A DNA stretch of 64,000 nt from Sphingobium lactosutens. Its GTDB lineage: Bacteria > Pseudomonadota > Alphaproteobacteria > Sphingomonadales > Sphingomonadaceae. Under the pieces are notes generated by a model, which worked only from the letters and a program-made list of their open reading frames with translations, was not told where the DNA came from and made no database searches. Below, one piece after another: positions 26,217 to 35,564 of the stretch (its first letter is position 1; every line of letters begins with the position of its first letter). Location: NCBI RefSeq assembly GCF_013393185.1, contig NZ_QJQX01000036.1, positions 161,665 to 225,664 on the forward strand, in the 5' to 3' direction. The translations under genes and the position numbers were made by a program.

Positions 26217-26710
26217 TATTCGGCGAAGGCCGCGTCAATCAATGCGCCGTCGTCGCCCAGCGTGACGACATGCATCGGCGCCATGAAGCGCTTGCCGGGC
26301 TTGTCGCCGACGGATGGCCGCTGGACCTCGATAATATCGCCCGCGCCGAAATTCTCGACCGCGACGATCTCGCCCAGCGCTTCGCCGGTGCTGGAGGTGC
26401 AGGGCAGGCCGATCAGATCGGCATGATAATATTCGCCTTCGCCCAGTTCGGGCAGGGCGGAACGGGGCACGGTCAGTTCCGTGCCGCGCAGCGCCTCGGC
26501 CGCGCTTCGGTCGCCGACCTCGGCGAAGCGGGCGACCGCGCCATTGGGGCCGGGGCGCACCGACTTCAACGTCAATATGCGCCCCGCCGCATCGAAGCCC
26601 TTGAAGCTTTTGAGGCTTTCCGCCCCTTCGCCAAAGAGCTTCAGACGGACTTCGCCCGCCACGCCATGCGCGCCGATGATGACGGCTAGAGTGACGGGCT
26701 TGTCGGTCAA
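26216..26710 (-). CDS. rimM: Ribosome maturation factor RimM
   Basis: 164 residues. Assists assembly of the 30S head by binding S19. The N-terminal barrel (VTLAVIIGAHGVAGEVRLK) and C-terminal PRC barrel (EYYHADLIGLPC, and RFMAPMHVVTLG near the end) are typical. It starts 6 bases after rpsP. Downstream comes vapB rather than trmD, so the usual rimM-trmD adjacency is broken here. Confidence 0.95.
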   Translation of the reverse strand: MTDKPVTLAVIIGAHGVAGEVRLKLFGEGAESLKSFKGFDAAGRILTLKSVRPGPNGAVARFAEVGDRSAAEALRGTELTVPRSALPELGEGEYYHADLIGLPCTSSTGEALGEIVAVENFGAGDIIEVQRPSVGDKPGKRFMAPMHVVTLGDDGALIDAAFAE

Positions 26711-26715
26711 GATAA

Positions 26716-27156
26716 TCAGCCCTCGGCCGCTTCTTCTGCGGGAGCGGCTTCTTCGGCGGCCGGCGCAGCAGCGGCTTCAGCGGCGGCAGCCTTGGCGGCT
26801 TCGGCAGCTTCAGCGGCTTCCGCAGCCTTGGCGGCGCGATCTTCGGCGCGATCCTTGGCCTTCTGACCCGGCTCGGCCTTGTTCGGGTTGTTGCGCGCAG
26901 CGCGTTCCTTCACGCCGGCGGCGTCCAGGAAGCGGGCGACGCGGTCGGTCGGCTGCGCACCAGCGGCAACCCAGTGCTTCGCACGCTCGACGTCCAGAAC
27001 GACGCGCTTCTCGTCGCCCTTGGGCAGGACGGGGTTGTAGCTGCCGATACGCTCGATGAACTTGCCGTCACGCGGCGCGCGGCTGTCGGCCACGACGATG
27101 CGGTAATAGGGACGCTTCTTGGAGCCGCCGCGCGACAGACGGATGGAGGTTGCCAT
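26716..27156 (-). CDS. rpsP: 30S ribosomal protein S16
   Basis: 146 residues. The S16 core is unmistakable ([20 protein letters not shown] then [20 protein letters not shown]). After about residue 85 comes a long Ala/Glu/Lys-rich tail ([20 protein letters not shown]), an extension common in alphaproteobacterial S16 and probably helical or disordered. Located 41 bases downstream of ffh in the same direction. Confidence 0.97.
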   Translation of the reverse strand: MATSIRLSRGGSKKRPYYRIVVADSRAPRDGKFIERIGSYNPVLPKGDEKRVVLDVERAKHWVAAGAQPTDRVARFLDAAGVKERAARNNPNKAEPGQKAKDRAEDRAAKAAEAAEAAEAAKAAAAEAAAAPAAEEAAPAEEAAEG

Positions 27157-27197
27157 TAAACTTGCCTTTCTACTCTGATCTGATCTGCTGAAATTGC

Positions 27198-28676
27198 TTA
27201 TTTCTTCATGAAATTCTGAAAACCGGGCGGCAGCTTGGGCATGTTGCCACCCAGACCACCCAATCCGCCAAGCCCGGAAAGATCGGGAGCGCCTGCCCCC
27301 TCCGGCCCACCCGCGCCGCCAAGCATTCCGCCCATGCCGCCGCCGGTGAACATCTTGGCCAGCCCCTTGAGGCCGCCCATCTTGCGGATCTTCTTCATCG
27401 CCGTTTCCATTTCCTGATGCATTTTCAGGAGGCGATTGACTTCCTGCACAGTGGTGCCGGAACCCTTGGCGATACGGATCTTGCGCTTGGCGTTGATCAG
27501 GGCGGGCTTTTCGCGCTCCTTGGGCGTCATCGAGCCGATCATCGCGTCGAGATGAATGAGCGTCTTGTCGTTGGCGCCGCTGTTCGCCATCGCCGCCTGC
27601 GCCTTCTTGAGGCCCGGCAGCATGCCCGCCAGCGCGCCAAGGCCGCCCATGCGGCGCATCTGGTTCAGCTGCGCGCGCAGGTCGTTCATGTCGAACTGAC
27701 CCTTGGCCATCTTCTTGGCCAGCTTGTCCGCTTCCTCGGCGTCGATCGTCTCGGCCGCCTTCTCGACCAGCGAGACGACATCGCCCATACCAAGGATGCG
27801 CTGCGCGACGCGCGCGGGGTGGAACGGCTCGATCGCATCCAGCTTTTCGCCGGTGCCTGCAAATTTGATCGGACGGCCGGTAACGGCGCGCATCGACAGC
27901 GCCGCACCGCCGCGGGCATCGCCGTCCATGCGGGTCAGCACCACGCCGGTCAGCGGCACCTGTGCGGAGAAGCTGGTCGCCACGTTCACGGCGTCCTGAC
28001 CCGTGAGCGAGTCGACGACGAGCAGGATTTCAGCCGGGTTCGCGACGTCCGCGACCGCCTTCATCTCGTCCATCAGCGCTTGATCGACGTGCAGACGGCC
28101 AGCGGTGTCGAGCATAACCACGTCGAAGCCCTGAAGCTTCGCCGCCTGAAGCGCGCGCTTGGCGATATCGACCGGCTGTTGACCCGCGATGATCGGCAGG
28201 GTCGCGACATCGGTCTGCGTGCCGAGCACCGCCAGCTGCTCCTGCGCGGCCGGGCGCTGGACGTCGAGCGACGCCATCAGCACCTTCTTGCGCTCCTTTT
28301 CCTTCAGCCGCTTGGCGATCTTCGCGGTGGAGGTCGTCTTGCCCGAACCCTGGAGGCCGACCATCATGATGACGGCCGGCGGGGTCACGTCGATCATCAG
28401 GTCGCTGGTTTCGGCGCCCAGCGTTTCTGTGAGCGTATCGGAGACGATCTTGACGACCATCTGTCCCGGCGTGATCGATCGCAGCACATCGCTGCCGACC
28501 GCGCGTTCGGTGGCCTGATCGACGAACTGGCGGACGACGGGCAGCGCCACGTCGGCTTCCAGCAGCGCGATTCGCACCTCGCGCATCGCGGCGCGGACAT
28601 CGTCCTCCGTAAGCGCACCGCGCCCACGCAGCTTGTCGAATACCCCACCGAGACGATCGCTTAGCGAATCGAACAT
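27198..28676 (-). CDS. ffh: Signal recognition particle protein
   Basis: 492 residues from the third of three consecutive ATG codons (28676), the one best spaced from the GAGG. The protein targets nascent membrane proteins with 4.5S RNA and FtsY. NG domain: [15 protein letters not shown] (G1), DTAGRLHVD (G3) and [14 protein letters not shown]; the C-terminal M domain is Met- and Gly-rich (about 330-492). Its receptor ftsY is encoded at 33956-34894. It heads the rpsP-rimM series. Confidence 0.97.
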   Translation of the reverse strand: MFDSLSDRLGGVFDKLRGRGALTEDDVRAAMREVRIALLEADVALPVVRQFVDQATERAVGSDVLRSITPGQMVVKIVSDTLTETLGAETSDLMIDVTPPAVIMMVGLQGSGKTTSTAKIAKRLKEKERKKVLMASLDVQRPAAQEQLAVLGTQTDVATLPIIAGQQPVDIAKRALQAAKLQGFDVVMLDTAGRLHVDQALMDEMKAVADVANPAEILLVVDSLTGQDAVNVATSFSAQVPLTGVVLTRMDGDARGGAALSMRAVTGRPIKFAGTGEKLDAIEPFHPARVAQRILGMGDVVSLVEKAAETIDAEEADKLAKKMAKGQFDMNDLRAQLNQMRRMGGLGALAGMLPGLKKAQAAMANSGANDKTLIHLDAMIGSMTPKEREKPALINAKRKIRIAKGSGTTVQEVNRLLKMHQEMETAMKKIRKMGGLKGLAKMFTGGGMGGMLGGAGGPEGAGAPDLSGLGGLGGLGGNMPKLPPGFQNFMKK

Positions 28677-28873
28677 CATCACCTCATTTGGGCCGAAAGG
28701 CCCGGAAAACTGCGCTTACCCATCAAACGACAAAATCGCCGGCGGGCGAAACCTCGCCGGCCAGCGTCCATCCGATGCCCCATGCTGGGCGTCCTGGAGT
28801 CGTCAGGGTTCCAGGGACGAAGCCCTGAATGCGGCTCGGCCTTTAGTGCAAAGCCGCCAGAAGCGCAAGCGCG

Positions 28874-29611
28874 CTATCCCGCCATGAGCGCGGCGGCTGT
28901 GGACGCAGCGACCTGCATATGTCCCAGCACCTCCACCAGCACGCAGCGCGCGACGATGACGGCCATGCCCCAGACATAGGCCGGATGCACTGCTTTCCCC
29001 ATCCGCACATCGCCATGCATCGCCAATCCCACATAGAGAAGCTGCATCAGGGTGGCGCTCGCACCGGCCCATGCTCCCAGCAGCGGCATGGGCAGAATGC
29101 GTCCGAAGGCCGGTTCCAGCATGGCGATGGTGCCGCACAGCATCAGCCGCTTGTGCCAATCGCTCCGGTTCCGCAGCAGGACAGCCGCCATGGTAAGACC
29201 GGCAAAGGCCAGCATGTCGAGCGGCCCGAGCAGCAGGAAGACGCCCGGCGTAAAGAAAGGCGGTACCCGTCCCATCTGCACCGCCAGAATCGACGTTGCG
29301 ATCCCCCATGGCACGATGAAACAGGCCAGTGCGCCGGCAACCCAGCCAAGCTGCCGATGGACGTCGGCTCGCCCGCGCAGGATCAGCAAGGCCTGGGCCA
29401 GAAACAACAGGGTCCAAATGATCAATGACAGCGCATGGACATACACCCACCAGGGCACCTTGGCCACATCCACCATGCCGCGCAGCGCGAAGGAGCCGAA
29501 TCCGCCGATGACGGTCGTGGCGATCAGCATCGCCATGCCGGTGAATATCCGCCGCTCCCGCGCCTGCCGCTGCACTGCCCCGATCGCCGTCGCTCCGACC
29601 ACCGCCATCAT
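28874..29611 (-). CDS. Multi-span membrane protein of unknown function
   Basis: 245 residues from ATG 29611 (GGGAG about 10 bases ahead). Six or seven hydrophobic helices. His residues sit in or next to helices (WWVYVHALSLIIWTLLF and GRADVHRQLGWVAGALA), a spacing also seen in small heme- or metal-binding membrane families, but I cannot name it. Divergent from the amino acid permease gene. No operon partner. Confidence 0.6.
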   Translation of the reverse strand: MMAVVGATAIGAVQRQARERRIFTGMAMLIATTVIGGFGSFALRGMVDVAKVPWWVYVHALSLIIWTLLFLAQALLILRGRADVHRQLGWVAGALACFIVPWGIATSILAVQMGRVPPFFTPGVFLLLGPLDMLAFAGLTMAAVLLRNRSDWHKRLMLCGTIAMLEPAFGRILPMPLLGAWAGASATLMQLLYVGLAMHGDVRMGKAVHPAYVWGMAVIVARCVLVEVLGHMQVAASTAAALMAG

Positions 29612-29763
29612 TGCGCCAATCTCCCGCTCTTGGGCAATAATAGCGCAGCCGTCGGCCCCGATATTGTAAGAAGCCGCCACGCTGACGCGCAACGCTTGCG
29701 CAGCCCCCGACTTTGCGTCAGCACACGCCCTCGACAGAGCAGAAAAAGGGGAGCCGAGACGTC

Positions 29764-31179
29764 ATGAGCTGGACACGCCGCAAGCCGATGGAGGCGATGA
29801 TGCCCAGGGAGGCGGACCACCAGATGGCGCGCACCCTGTCCTGGCCGCATCTGCTGGCGCTGGGCGTCGGCGCGATCGTCGGCACCGGCATATTGACGCT
29901 GATCGGCGTCGGCGCGGACCGCGCTGGCCCCGCCGTCCTGCTCTCCTTCGCCATTGCCGGCGCGATCTGCGCCTGCGCCGCGCTCGCTTATGCCGAACTG
30001 TCCACCATGATGCCGGCGGCGGGCAGCGCCTATAGCTATTCCTATGTCGTGCTCGGCGAAGGCATCGCCTGGATCGTCGGGTGGAGCCTGATCCTCGAAT
30101 ATAGTCTGGTCGTGTCGACCGTGGCGGTCGGCTGGTCGGGCTATGCCGCGCCGCTGCTGACGGCCATCGGCTTTCCAGAGGCGCTGACGCAGGGACCGGA
30201 ACTGGGCGGCCTCATCAACCTGCCCGCCATCTTCATCATCGCCGTCGTTGCGGGCCTGCTGATGTTCGGCACGCAGGAAAGCGCGCGTCTCAACACCATC
30301 CTCGTCCTTATCAAGATCGCGACGCTCAGCCTGTTCGTCTGGGTCGCCCTGCCCGCCTTCGACGCGCAGAATCTCGAACCCTTCATGCCGTTCGGCTTCG
30401 CCAAGCATATGGGACCGGACGGCGTCGAGCGCGGCGTGATGGCGGCGGCCGCGATTATCTTCTTCGCCTTCTACGGCTTCGACGCCATCTCGACGGCGGC
30501 GGAGGAAGCCAAGAACCCGGACCGCGACCTTGCCATCGGCATCGTCGGCTCGCTGATCGTCTGCACGCTGATCTACGTCCTTGTCGCCGCCGCCGCGATC
30601 GGCGCTCTGCCCTTCGCCCGCTTCGCCGACAGCCCGGAACCGCTGGCGCTCATCCTGCGCGAAATGAGCCAAGGCGGCATCGCCCGGATCGTCGCCATCG
30701 CCGCCGTGATCGCGCTGCCGACCGTGCTGCTCGGCTTCCTCTACGGCCAGAGCCGCATCTTCCTGGTGATGGCGCGCGACGGCTTCCTGCCGCAGAGCCT
30801 CGCGAAGATTTCGAAGCGCGGCACGCCGGCGCGCATCACGCTGGTGACGGCCATACTGGTCGCAGTCATCGCGGGCATCCTGCCGATCGACGAAATCGCC
30901 GCGCTCGCCAATGCCGGCACGCTGATCGCCTTCACCGCCGTGGGTCTCTGCCTCCTCGTCCTGCGCAAGCGCGCGCCGGACCTCAAGCGCCCCTTCCGCA
31001 CGCCTGCCGCCTGGTTCGTGGGCATCGGCGCGGTCGCGGGCTGCGCCTATCTGTTCGCCAGCCTGCCGATGAAGACCATCCTCGCCTGCGCGATCTGGAA
31101 TGCGATTGGGTTGGCGGTCTATTTTCTCTACGGGCAGCGGCGGGCTGCGGCTGGCCTGATCAGGCCGCCAGCGGCTTGA
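29764..31179 (+). CDS. APC-superfamily amino acid permease
   Basis: 471 residues from ATG 29764. About 12 membrane helices with the APC signature in helix 1 (LGVGAIVGTGILTLIGVGA) and the helix 6 region FFAFYGFDAISTAAEEAKNP, typical of cationic amino acid transporters (CAT/YfnA type). Substrate not deducible. Its 3' end overlaps the convergent higA gene by 20 bases. Confidence 0.92.
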   Translation: MSWTRRKPMEAMMPREADHQMARTLSWPHLLALGVGAIVGTGILTLIGVGADRAGPAVLLSFAIAGAICACAALAYAELSTMMPAAGSAYSYSYVVLGEGIAWIVGWSLILEYSLVVSTVAVGWSGYAAPLLTAIGFPEALTQGPELGGLINLPAIFIIAVVAGLLMFGTQESARLNTILVLIKIATLSLFVWVALPAFDAQNLEPFMPFGFAKHMGPDGVERGVMAAAAIIFFAFYGFDAISTAAEEAKNPDRDLAIGIVGSLIVCTLIYVLVAAAAIGALPFARFADSPEPLALILREMSQGGIARIVAIAAVIALPTVLLGFLYGQSRIFLVMARDGFLPQSLAKISKRGTPARITLVTAILVAVIAGILPIDEIAALANAGTLIAFTAVGLCLLVLRKRAPDLKRPFRTPAAWFVGIGAVAGCAYLFASLPMKTILACAIWNAIGLAVYFLYGQRRAAAGLIRPPAA

Positions 31180-31456
31180 CGCCCAGTTCGTCCGCATGTT
31201 GGCGCGCCACGGCCAGATCGTGGCGCGTCTGCATCCGCATCAGCGTTTCGGCATCGATGCCGAACAGCTTTTCGAAGCGGATTGCCATCTCCGCCGTCAA
31301 ATCCTGCCGCTGATTGAACAAACGACTGACCGTCTGCCGCGTAACCCCCAGATGATCGGCCAGATCACCCAGCTTCAGGCCATGCGCTTCAACGACTTCG
31401 GTCCTCAACCAGTCGCCGGGATGGACTGCCAGCGATGCGTGCATCTTAAGCGCCAT
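31160..31456 (-). CDS. higA: HigA-type antitoxin, XRE helix-turn-helix
   Basis: 98 residues. HTH at about 26-50 (LKLGDLADHLGVTRQTVSRL) followed by FNQRQDLTAEMAIRFEKLFG, the standard HigA pattern. It neutralises HigB and represses the pair. The start overlaps the higB stop region by 11 bases; the order is toxin first, as usual for higBA. Confidence 0.93.
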   Translation of the reverse strand: MALKMHASLAVHPGDWLRTEVVEAHGLKLGDLADHLGVTRQTVSRLFNQRQDLTAEMAIRFEKLFGIDAETLMRMQTRHDLAVARQHADELGVKPLAA

Positions 31457-31736
31457 GATAATCCTCCAAATCCATATCGATCAGCGCGCCCTGCTCATCG
31501 ATCCGAAAGGTCAATCGCCAGTTGCGCGTTACCGTCATCGCCCATGTTCCGGTACGATCGCCTGTCAGCGGATGCAGCCCGTAATTGGGCGGCTGGGAGA
31601 GTATCTCCAGCGATGTTGCCGCATCGATGAAGGCCAGCATCTTGCGCAGCCTTGCCACATCGCCAACCAAGCCCTTGGCGTTGCCCGTCTCGAAAAAGCG
31701 GCGCAGCCCCTTATGCGCTATGCTCTCGATATCCAT
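31446..31736 (-). CDS. higB: HigB-type toxin, RelE superfamily mRNA interferase
   Basis: 96 residues from ATG 31736 (MDIESIAHKGLRRFFETGNA); ATG 31748 is possible but would place the start within the operator dyad. The end region ATSLEILSQPPNYGLHPLTG and RTGTWAMTVTRNWRLTFRID matches HigB, a ribosome-dependent mRNA endonuclease. Two inverted repeats lie directly upstream (31739-31755, 31765-31782). Confidence 0.92.
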   Translation of the reverse strand: MDIESIAHKGLRRFFETGNAKGLVGDVARLRKMLAFIDAATSLEILSQPPNYGLHPLTGDRTGTWAMTVTRNWRLTFRIDEQGALIDMDLEDYHGA

Positions 31737-31738
31737 CC

Positions 31739-31782
31739 GTAACGCCATAGGTTACATCGCGCAAAACGTCAATCAAGACGTT
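31739..31782. promoter_or_regulatory. higBA operator region with two inverted repeats
   Basis: GTAAC-7-GTTAC at 31739-31755 and AACGTC-6-GACGTT at 31765-31782, immediately ahead of higB. Paired dyads at a toxin-antitoxin promoter fit HigA binding. Which dyad is used is not known. Confidence 0.55.
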
Positions 31783-31833
31783 ACATTGCACGCGGACTCG
31801 CCTTTTCCCCCCACTCCCACTACATGCGCGGCC

Positions 31834-32634
31834 ATGGGACGTTTCTCGAAGATGCATGGCCTGGGCAACGACTTCGTCGTGATCGACGCGCGTGAAAGCG
31901 CCATCGAGATGACGGAGGCGCGCGCCCGCGCTATTGCCGACCGCCATGCCGGGATCGGCTGCGACCAGCTGATCCTGATCGGAGAAGCTGACGACGCGGA
32001 CGTGTCGATGCAGATCTTCAACGCCGACGGCAGCGAGGTCGAGGCCTGCGGCAACGCCACACGCTGCGTCCCCCTGTTCGTCGGCCGCGACGTGCTGATC
32101 CGTACCAAGGCCGGGCTGCTTGACGCCAAGTCGGTAGATGGCGGCGCCAGCGTCGACATGGGCGCGCCCCGCTTCGACTGGGACGCGATCCCGCTCGCCT
32201 ATGCGATGGACACGCTCAGCATGGGCGCCAGCTGGGAAGACCTGCCCGCGCCCGCCGCCGTCAATGTCGGCAACCCCCATGTCGTCTTCTTCGTGGATGA
32301 TCTGAACGGTGTGAACTTCGACCGTCTCGGCCCGCTGATCGAGCATGATCCGCTCTTCCCGAAGCGGGTGAACGTCAATTTCGCGCAGCCGGTCGGCTAT
32401 AGTCATATCCGCCTCGTCGTGTGGGAACGCGGCGCGGGCCTGACGCGGGCCTGCGGCACCGGGGCCTGCGCCACCGCCGTCGCCGCGATCCGTCGCAAGC
32501 TGATGACCGGCCCCGTCACCGTCAGCCTGCCGGGCGGCGACCTCGTCATCGACTGGGCGCCCGGCGGCACGATCCGCATGACCGGCCCCGCCACCCATGT
32601 CTTCGACGGCGAGGCCGACTGGTCCCGCTTCTGA
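31834..32634 (+). CDS. dapF: Diaminopimelate epimerase
   Basis: 266 residues from ATG 31834 (MGRFSKMHGLGNDFVVIDAR). Cofactor-free two-base epimerase converting LL- to meso-diaminopimelate. Both catalytic Cys are present: C72 in EACGNATRC and the second in RACGTGACATA. It starts a plus-strand operon with mtaB, ftsY and yciB; mtaB begins 5 bases after its stop. Confidence 0.96.
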   Translation: MGRFSKMHGLGNDFVVIDARESAIEMTEARARAIADRHAGIGCDQLILIGEADDADVSMQIFNADGSEVEACGNATRCVPLFVGRDVLIRTKAGLLDAKSVDGGASVDMGAPRFDWDAIPLAYAMDTLSMGASWEDLPAPAAVNVGNPHVVFFVDDLNGVNFDRLGPLIEHDPLFPKRVNVNFAQPVGYSHIRLVVWERGAGLTRACGTGACATAVAAIRRKLMTGPVTVSLPGGDLVIDWAPGGTIRMTGPATHVFDGEADWSRF

Positions 32635-32639
32635 CCACC

Positions 32640-33956
32640 ATGACCTCCTCCCCCGCCAAAGGTCCAGAGATCATCACCATGGGCTGCCGCCTCAACATCG
32701 CGGAGAGCGAGGCGATCCGGGATATGGCGCAGGGGCAGGACGACCTGATCGTCGTCAACAGCTGCGCCGTGACCGCCGAAGCAGTGCGCCAGACCCGGCA
32801 GGCGATCCGCCGCGCAAGGCGGGAGCGCCCCGACGCCCGCATCCTCGTCACCGGCTGCGCGGCGCAAACCGAGCCGCAGACTTTCGCCGCCATGGCGGAG
32901 GTGGATGGCGTGATCGGCAATCGGGAGAAGATGGAGGCCGACAGCTACACCACCGTTCGTGTCGAGCGAAGTCGAGACACGACCAGCGCGACGCTTCTCG
33001 ACTTCGCTCGAAGCGAACGAGAGGTTGTCCGCGTCTCCGACATCATGGCCGTGCGCGATACCGCGCCGCATATGGCGTCCGCCTTCGCCGACCATGCCCG
33101 CGCTTTTCTGGAAGTGCAGAATGGTTGCGACCATCGCTGCACCTTCTGCATCATTCCCTATGGCCGGGGGAACAGCCGCTCCGTGCCAGCCGGCGCCGTG
33201 GTGGAGAAGGCGAAGCAACTGGTCGACGCCGGCTACCGGGAAATCGTCCTGACCGGCGTCGACGTCACCAGCTACGGTCCCGACCTGCCCGGCAGTCCGT
33301 CGCTCGGCCTGCTGATCGAGCGCATATTGAAGGGCGTGCCCGACCTCCCCCGCCTGCGCCTCTCCTCGATCGACAGCGTGGAAATCGACGAGCGGTTGTT
33401 CGACCTGATCGCGCACGATCCGCGGATGATGCCGCATCTGCATCTGTCGCTTCAGGCGGGTGACGACATGATCCTGAAACGCATGAAGCGCCGTCACACC
33501 CGCGCCGACGCGATCCGCATCGTGGAAAAGTTGAAGGCGGCGCGCCCCGACATCAGCATCGGCGCCGACATCATCGCCGGCTTCCCGACCGAGGATGAGG
33601 CGATGTTCGCAAACAGCCTCGCGCTGGTGGACGAATGCGACATCGTACACGGCCATATCTTCCCCTATTCGCCCCGCACCGGCACGCCCGCCGCGCGGAT
33701 GCCGCAGGTCGACCGCGCGACGATCAAGGCCCGCGCCGCGCGCCTGCGCGACGCCTGCTCCACCCGCCGCGACGGCTGGCTGCACAGCCTGATCGGCACC
33801 AGCCAATCGGTGCTGGTCGAGCGCAGCGGCCTCACAGGTCACGCCGAAAATTTCGCCCCGGTGCGCTTCGCATCGGCCAAGCCCCCCTCCTCCATCGTCC
33901 GCGCAATCATCACGGGCCTTGAGAATGACACTCTGATCGCGCAAGAGGCAGCATAA
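32640..33956 (+). CDS. mtaB: tRNA t6A37 methylthiotransferase MtaB, with a repeat-derived insertion
   Basis: 438 residues. Radical-SAM enzyme adding a methylthio group to t6A37 of tRNA. Three parts: an N-terminal UPF0004 domain (MGCRLNIAESEAIRD, VVNSCAVTAEAV, TGCAAQTEP), the radical-SAM core with CDHRCTFC, and a C-terminal TRAM-like part. Between the first two domains an extra stretch of about 22-25 residues (VRVERSRDTTSATLLDFARS) is encoded by a palindromic repeat at 32953-33020 that keeps the reading frame. The insert lies in a linker and the catalytic Cys are intact, so the enzyme is probably active. TAATG overlap with ftsY. Confidence 0.93.
   Translation: MTSSPAKGPEIITMGCRLNIAESEAIRDMAQGQDDLIVVNSCAVTAEAVRQTRQAIRRARRERPDARILVTGCAAQTEPQTFAAMAEVDGVIGNREKMEADSYTTVRVERSRDTTSATLLDFARSEREVVRVSDIMAVRDTAPHMASAFADHARAFLEVQNGCDHRCTFCIIPYGRGNSRSVPAGAVVEKAKQLVDAGYREIVLTGVDVTSYGPDLPGSPSLGLLIERILKGVPDLPRLRLSSIDSVEIDERLFDLIAHDPRMMPHLHLSLQAGDDMILKRMKRRHTRADAIRIVEKLKAARPDISIGADIIAGFPTEDEAMFANSLALVDECDIVHGHIFPYSPRTGTPAARMPQVDRATIKARAARLRDACSTRRDGWLHSLIGTSQSVLVERSGLTGHAENFAPVRFASAKPPSSIVRAIITGLENDTLIAQEAA
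32953..33020. repeat. Palindromic repeat element inserted in frame inside mtaB
   Basis: 24-base arms 32954-32977 and 32996-33019, complementary except at two adjacent positions, around an 18-base loop. The left arm reads CGTTCGTGTCGAGCGAAGTC and on. This is the kind of short repeat I know from sphingomonad intergenic regions. Here it is wholly within a coding sequence. Confidence 0.8.
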
Positions 33957-34894
33957 TGACTGATACCGGCACCAGCTGGCGCGACCGCCTATTCGGCGGC
34001 CTCAAGCGCACGTCCGACAGGCTCGGCGACAATCTCACCGGCCTTTTCTCCAAGGCCGCGCTCGACGCACAGACCCTCGACGAGATCGAGGAGGCGCTGA
34101 TCGTCTCCGACCTTGGCCCCGCCATGGCCGCGCGCGTGCGCGATCGCCTGGCCGAAGGGCGCTACAACAAGGAACTGACCGAGGACTATCTGCGCGAGAT
34201 CATCGCGGAGGAGATCGAGAAGACCCTCGCCCCGGTCGCGCGCCCGCTGGAGATCGAGGCCTTTCCACGCCCGCAGGTGATCCTTGTGATCGGCGTCAAC
34301 GGTTCGGGCAAGACCACGACCATCGCCAAGCTCGCCAATAATTTCCTGGAGCAGGATTATGGCGTGATGCTGGCGGCGGGCGACACGTTCCGTGCGGCGG
34401 CGATCGGCCAATTGAAGGTGTGGGCCGAGCGGCTGGGCATCCCCATCGTCGCGGGCAAGGAAGGCGGCGACGCGGCGGGCATCGTGTTCGACGCGGTCAA
34501 ACAAGCCACGGAAACGGGCATCGACGTACTGATCGTCGACACCGCCGGGCGCCTCCACAACAAGACCGAACTGATGGACGAGCTGGCCAAGGTGCGCCGG
34601 GTGCTGGGCCGATTGAACCCCGCGGCCCCGCATGACGTTGTCCTCGTTCTGGACGCCACCACGGGACAGAATGCGTTGAACCAGATCGAAGTCTTCAAGG
34701 AAACCGCGCAGGTGACGGGGCTGGTCATGACCAAGCTGGACGGCACCGCGCGCGGCGGCGTGCTGGTCGCGGCGGCGGAGAAATATCGCCTGCCCATCCA
34801 CGCCATCGGCGTGGGCGAGAAGATCGAGGATCTGCGCCCCTTCGATCCGGGCGACATGGCCAGGGCGATTGCGGGGACGGCTTATGCCCGCTGA
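33956..34894 (+). CDS. ftsY: Signal recognition particle receptor FtsY
   Basis: 312 residues. SRP-type GTPase that docks ribosome-nascent chain complexes at the membrane. It has a short N-domain with little acidic extension, then the GTPase: GVNGSGKTTTIAKLA, DTFRAAAIGQLKVWAER, DTAGRLHNK and TKLDGTARGG. The ATG overlaps the mtaB stop by one base and its end overlaps yciB by 11 bases. Confidence 0.97.
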   Translation: MTDTGTSWRDRLFGGLKRTSDRLGDNLTGLFSKAALDAQTLDEIEEALIVSDLGPAMAARVRDRLAEGRYNKELTEDYLREIIAEEIEKTLAPVARPLEIEAFPRPQVILVIGVNGSGKTTTIAKLANNFLEQDYGVMLAAGDTFRAAAIGQLKVWAERLGIPIVAGKEGGDAAGIVFDAVKQATETGIDVLIVDTAGRLHNKTELMDELAKVRRVLGRLNPAAPHDVVLVLDATTGQNALNQIEVFKETAQVTGLVMTKLDGTARGGVLVAAAEKYRLPIHAIGVGEKIEDLRPFDPGDMARAIAGTAYAR

Positions 34895-35546
34895 CGCCAA
34901 GCCGGCCGCAAAGCCCGCACATAATGGAACGCTAAGCCTGGCGCTCGATTTCGGGCCGCTGCTGGTCTTTTTCCTGACCTACAAGGGCGCGGGCTGGATC
35001 TGGGGGCCGGGCAATCCGATCACCGCCATGACCTTCGGCACCGCCGCCTTCATGATCTCGATCGTGGTCGCGGTCATCGTCTCCAAGGTTAAGCTGGGCC
35101 GAGTGTCGCCCATGCTCTGGCTGTCGGCTCTGCTGATCCTCTTCTTCGGCGGCCTCACCATCTATTTCCACGACCAGAGCTTCATTCAGCTCAAGCCCAC
35201 CATCATCTACAGCTTCTTCGCGATGATGCTGTTCGCCGGGCTGCTGCGCGGCAAGCCACTGCTCAAATATCTGCTCCAGGCGGCCTATGACGGCCTGACC
35301 GAAACCGGCTGGATGAAATTGTCGCGCAACTGGGCCTTCTTCTTCGTCGCCATGGCGATCGCGAACGAGGTAATGCGTCGCACGATGACGTTCGACACCT
35401 GGCTGGCGGTCAAGGTCTGGGGCGTGACGATCGTGTCGGTCGTCTTCGCCGGCGCGAACATCCCGATGCTGATGCGCCATGGCCTGACTCTGGGCGATGG
35501 CCTAGACAGCGACGAGGTGGGCGAAACCACCCCGCCGCAGGGCTGA
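34884..35546 (+). CDS. yciB: Inner-membrane intracellular septation protein YciB
   Basis: 220 residues from ATG 34884. Five or so membrane helices with the family signature LALDFGPLLVFFLTYK, KPTIIYSFFAMMLFAGLL, WMKLSRNWAFFFVAMAIAN and EVMRRTMTFDTWLAVKVWG. E. coli YciB (formerly IspZ) affects envelope synthesis and septation. Last gene of dapF-mtaB-ftsY-yciB; convergent with rnk. Confidence 0.93.
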   Translation: MPADAKPAAKPAHNGTLSLALDFGPLLVFFLTYKGAGWIWGPGNPITAMTFGTAAFMISIVVAVIVSKVKLGRVSPMLWLSALLILFFGGLTIYFHDQSFIQLKPTIIYSFFAMMLFAGLLRGKPLLKYLLQAAYDGLTETGWMKLSRNWAFFFVAMAIANEVMRRTMTFDTWLAVKVWGVTIVSVVFAGANIPMLMRHGLTLGDGLDSDEVGETTPPQG

Positions 35547-35564
35547 GACCCGAACCGAAGAAAA

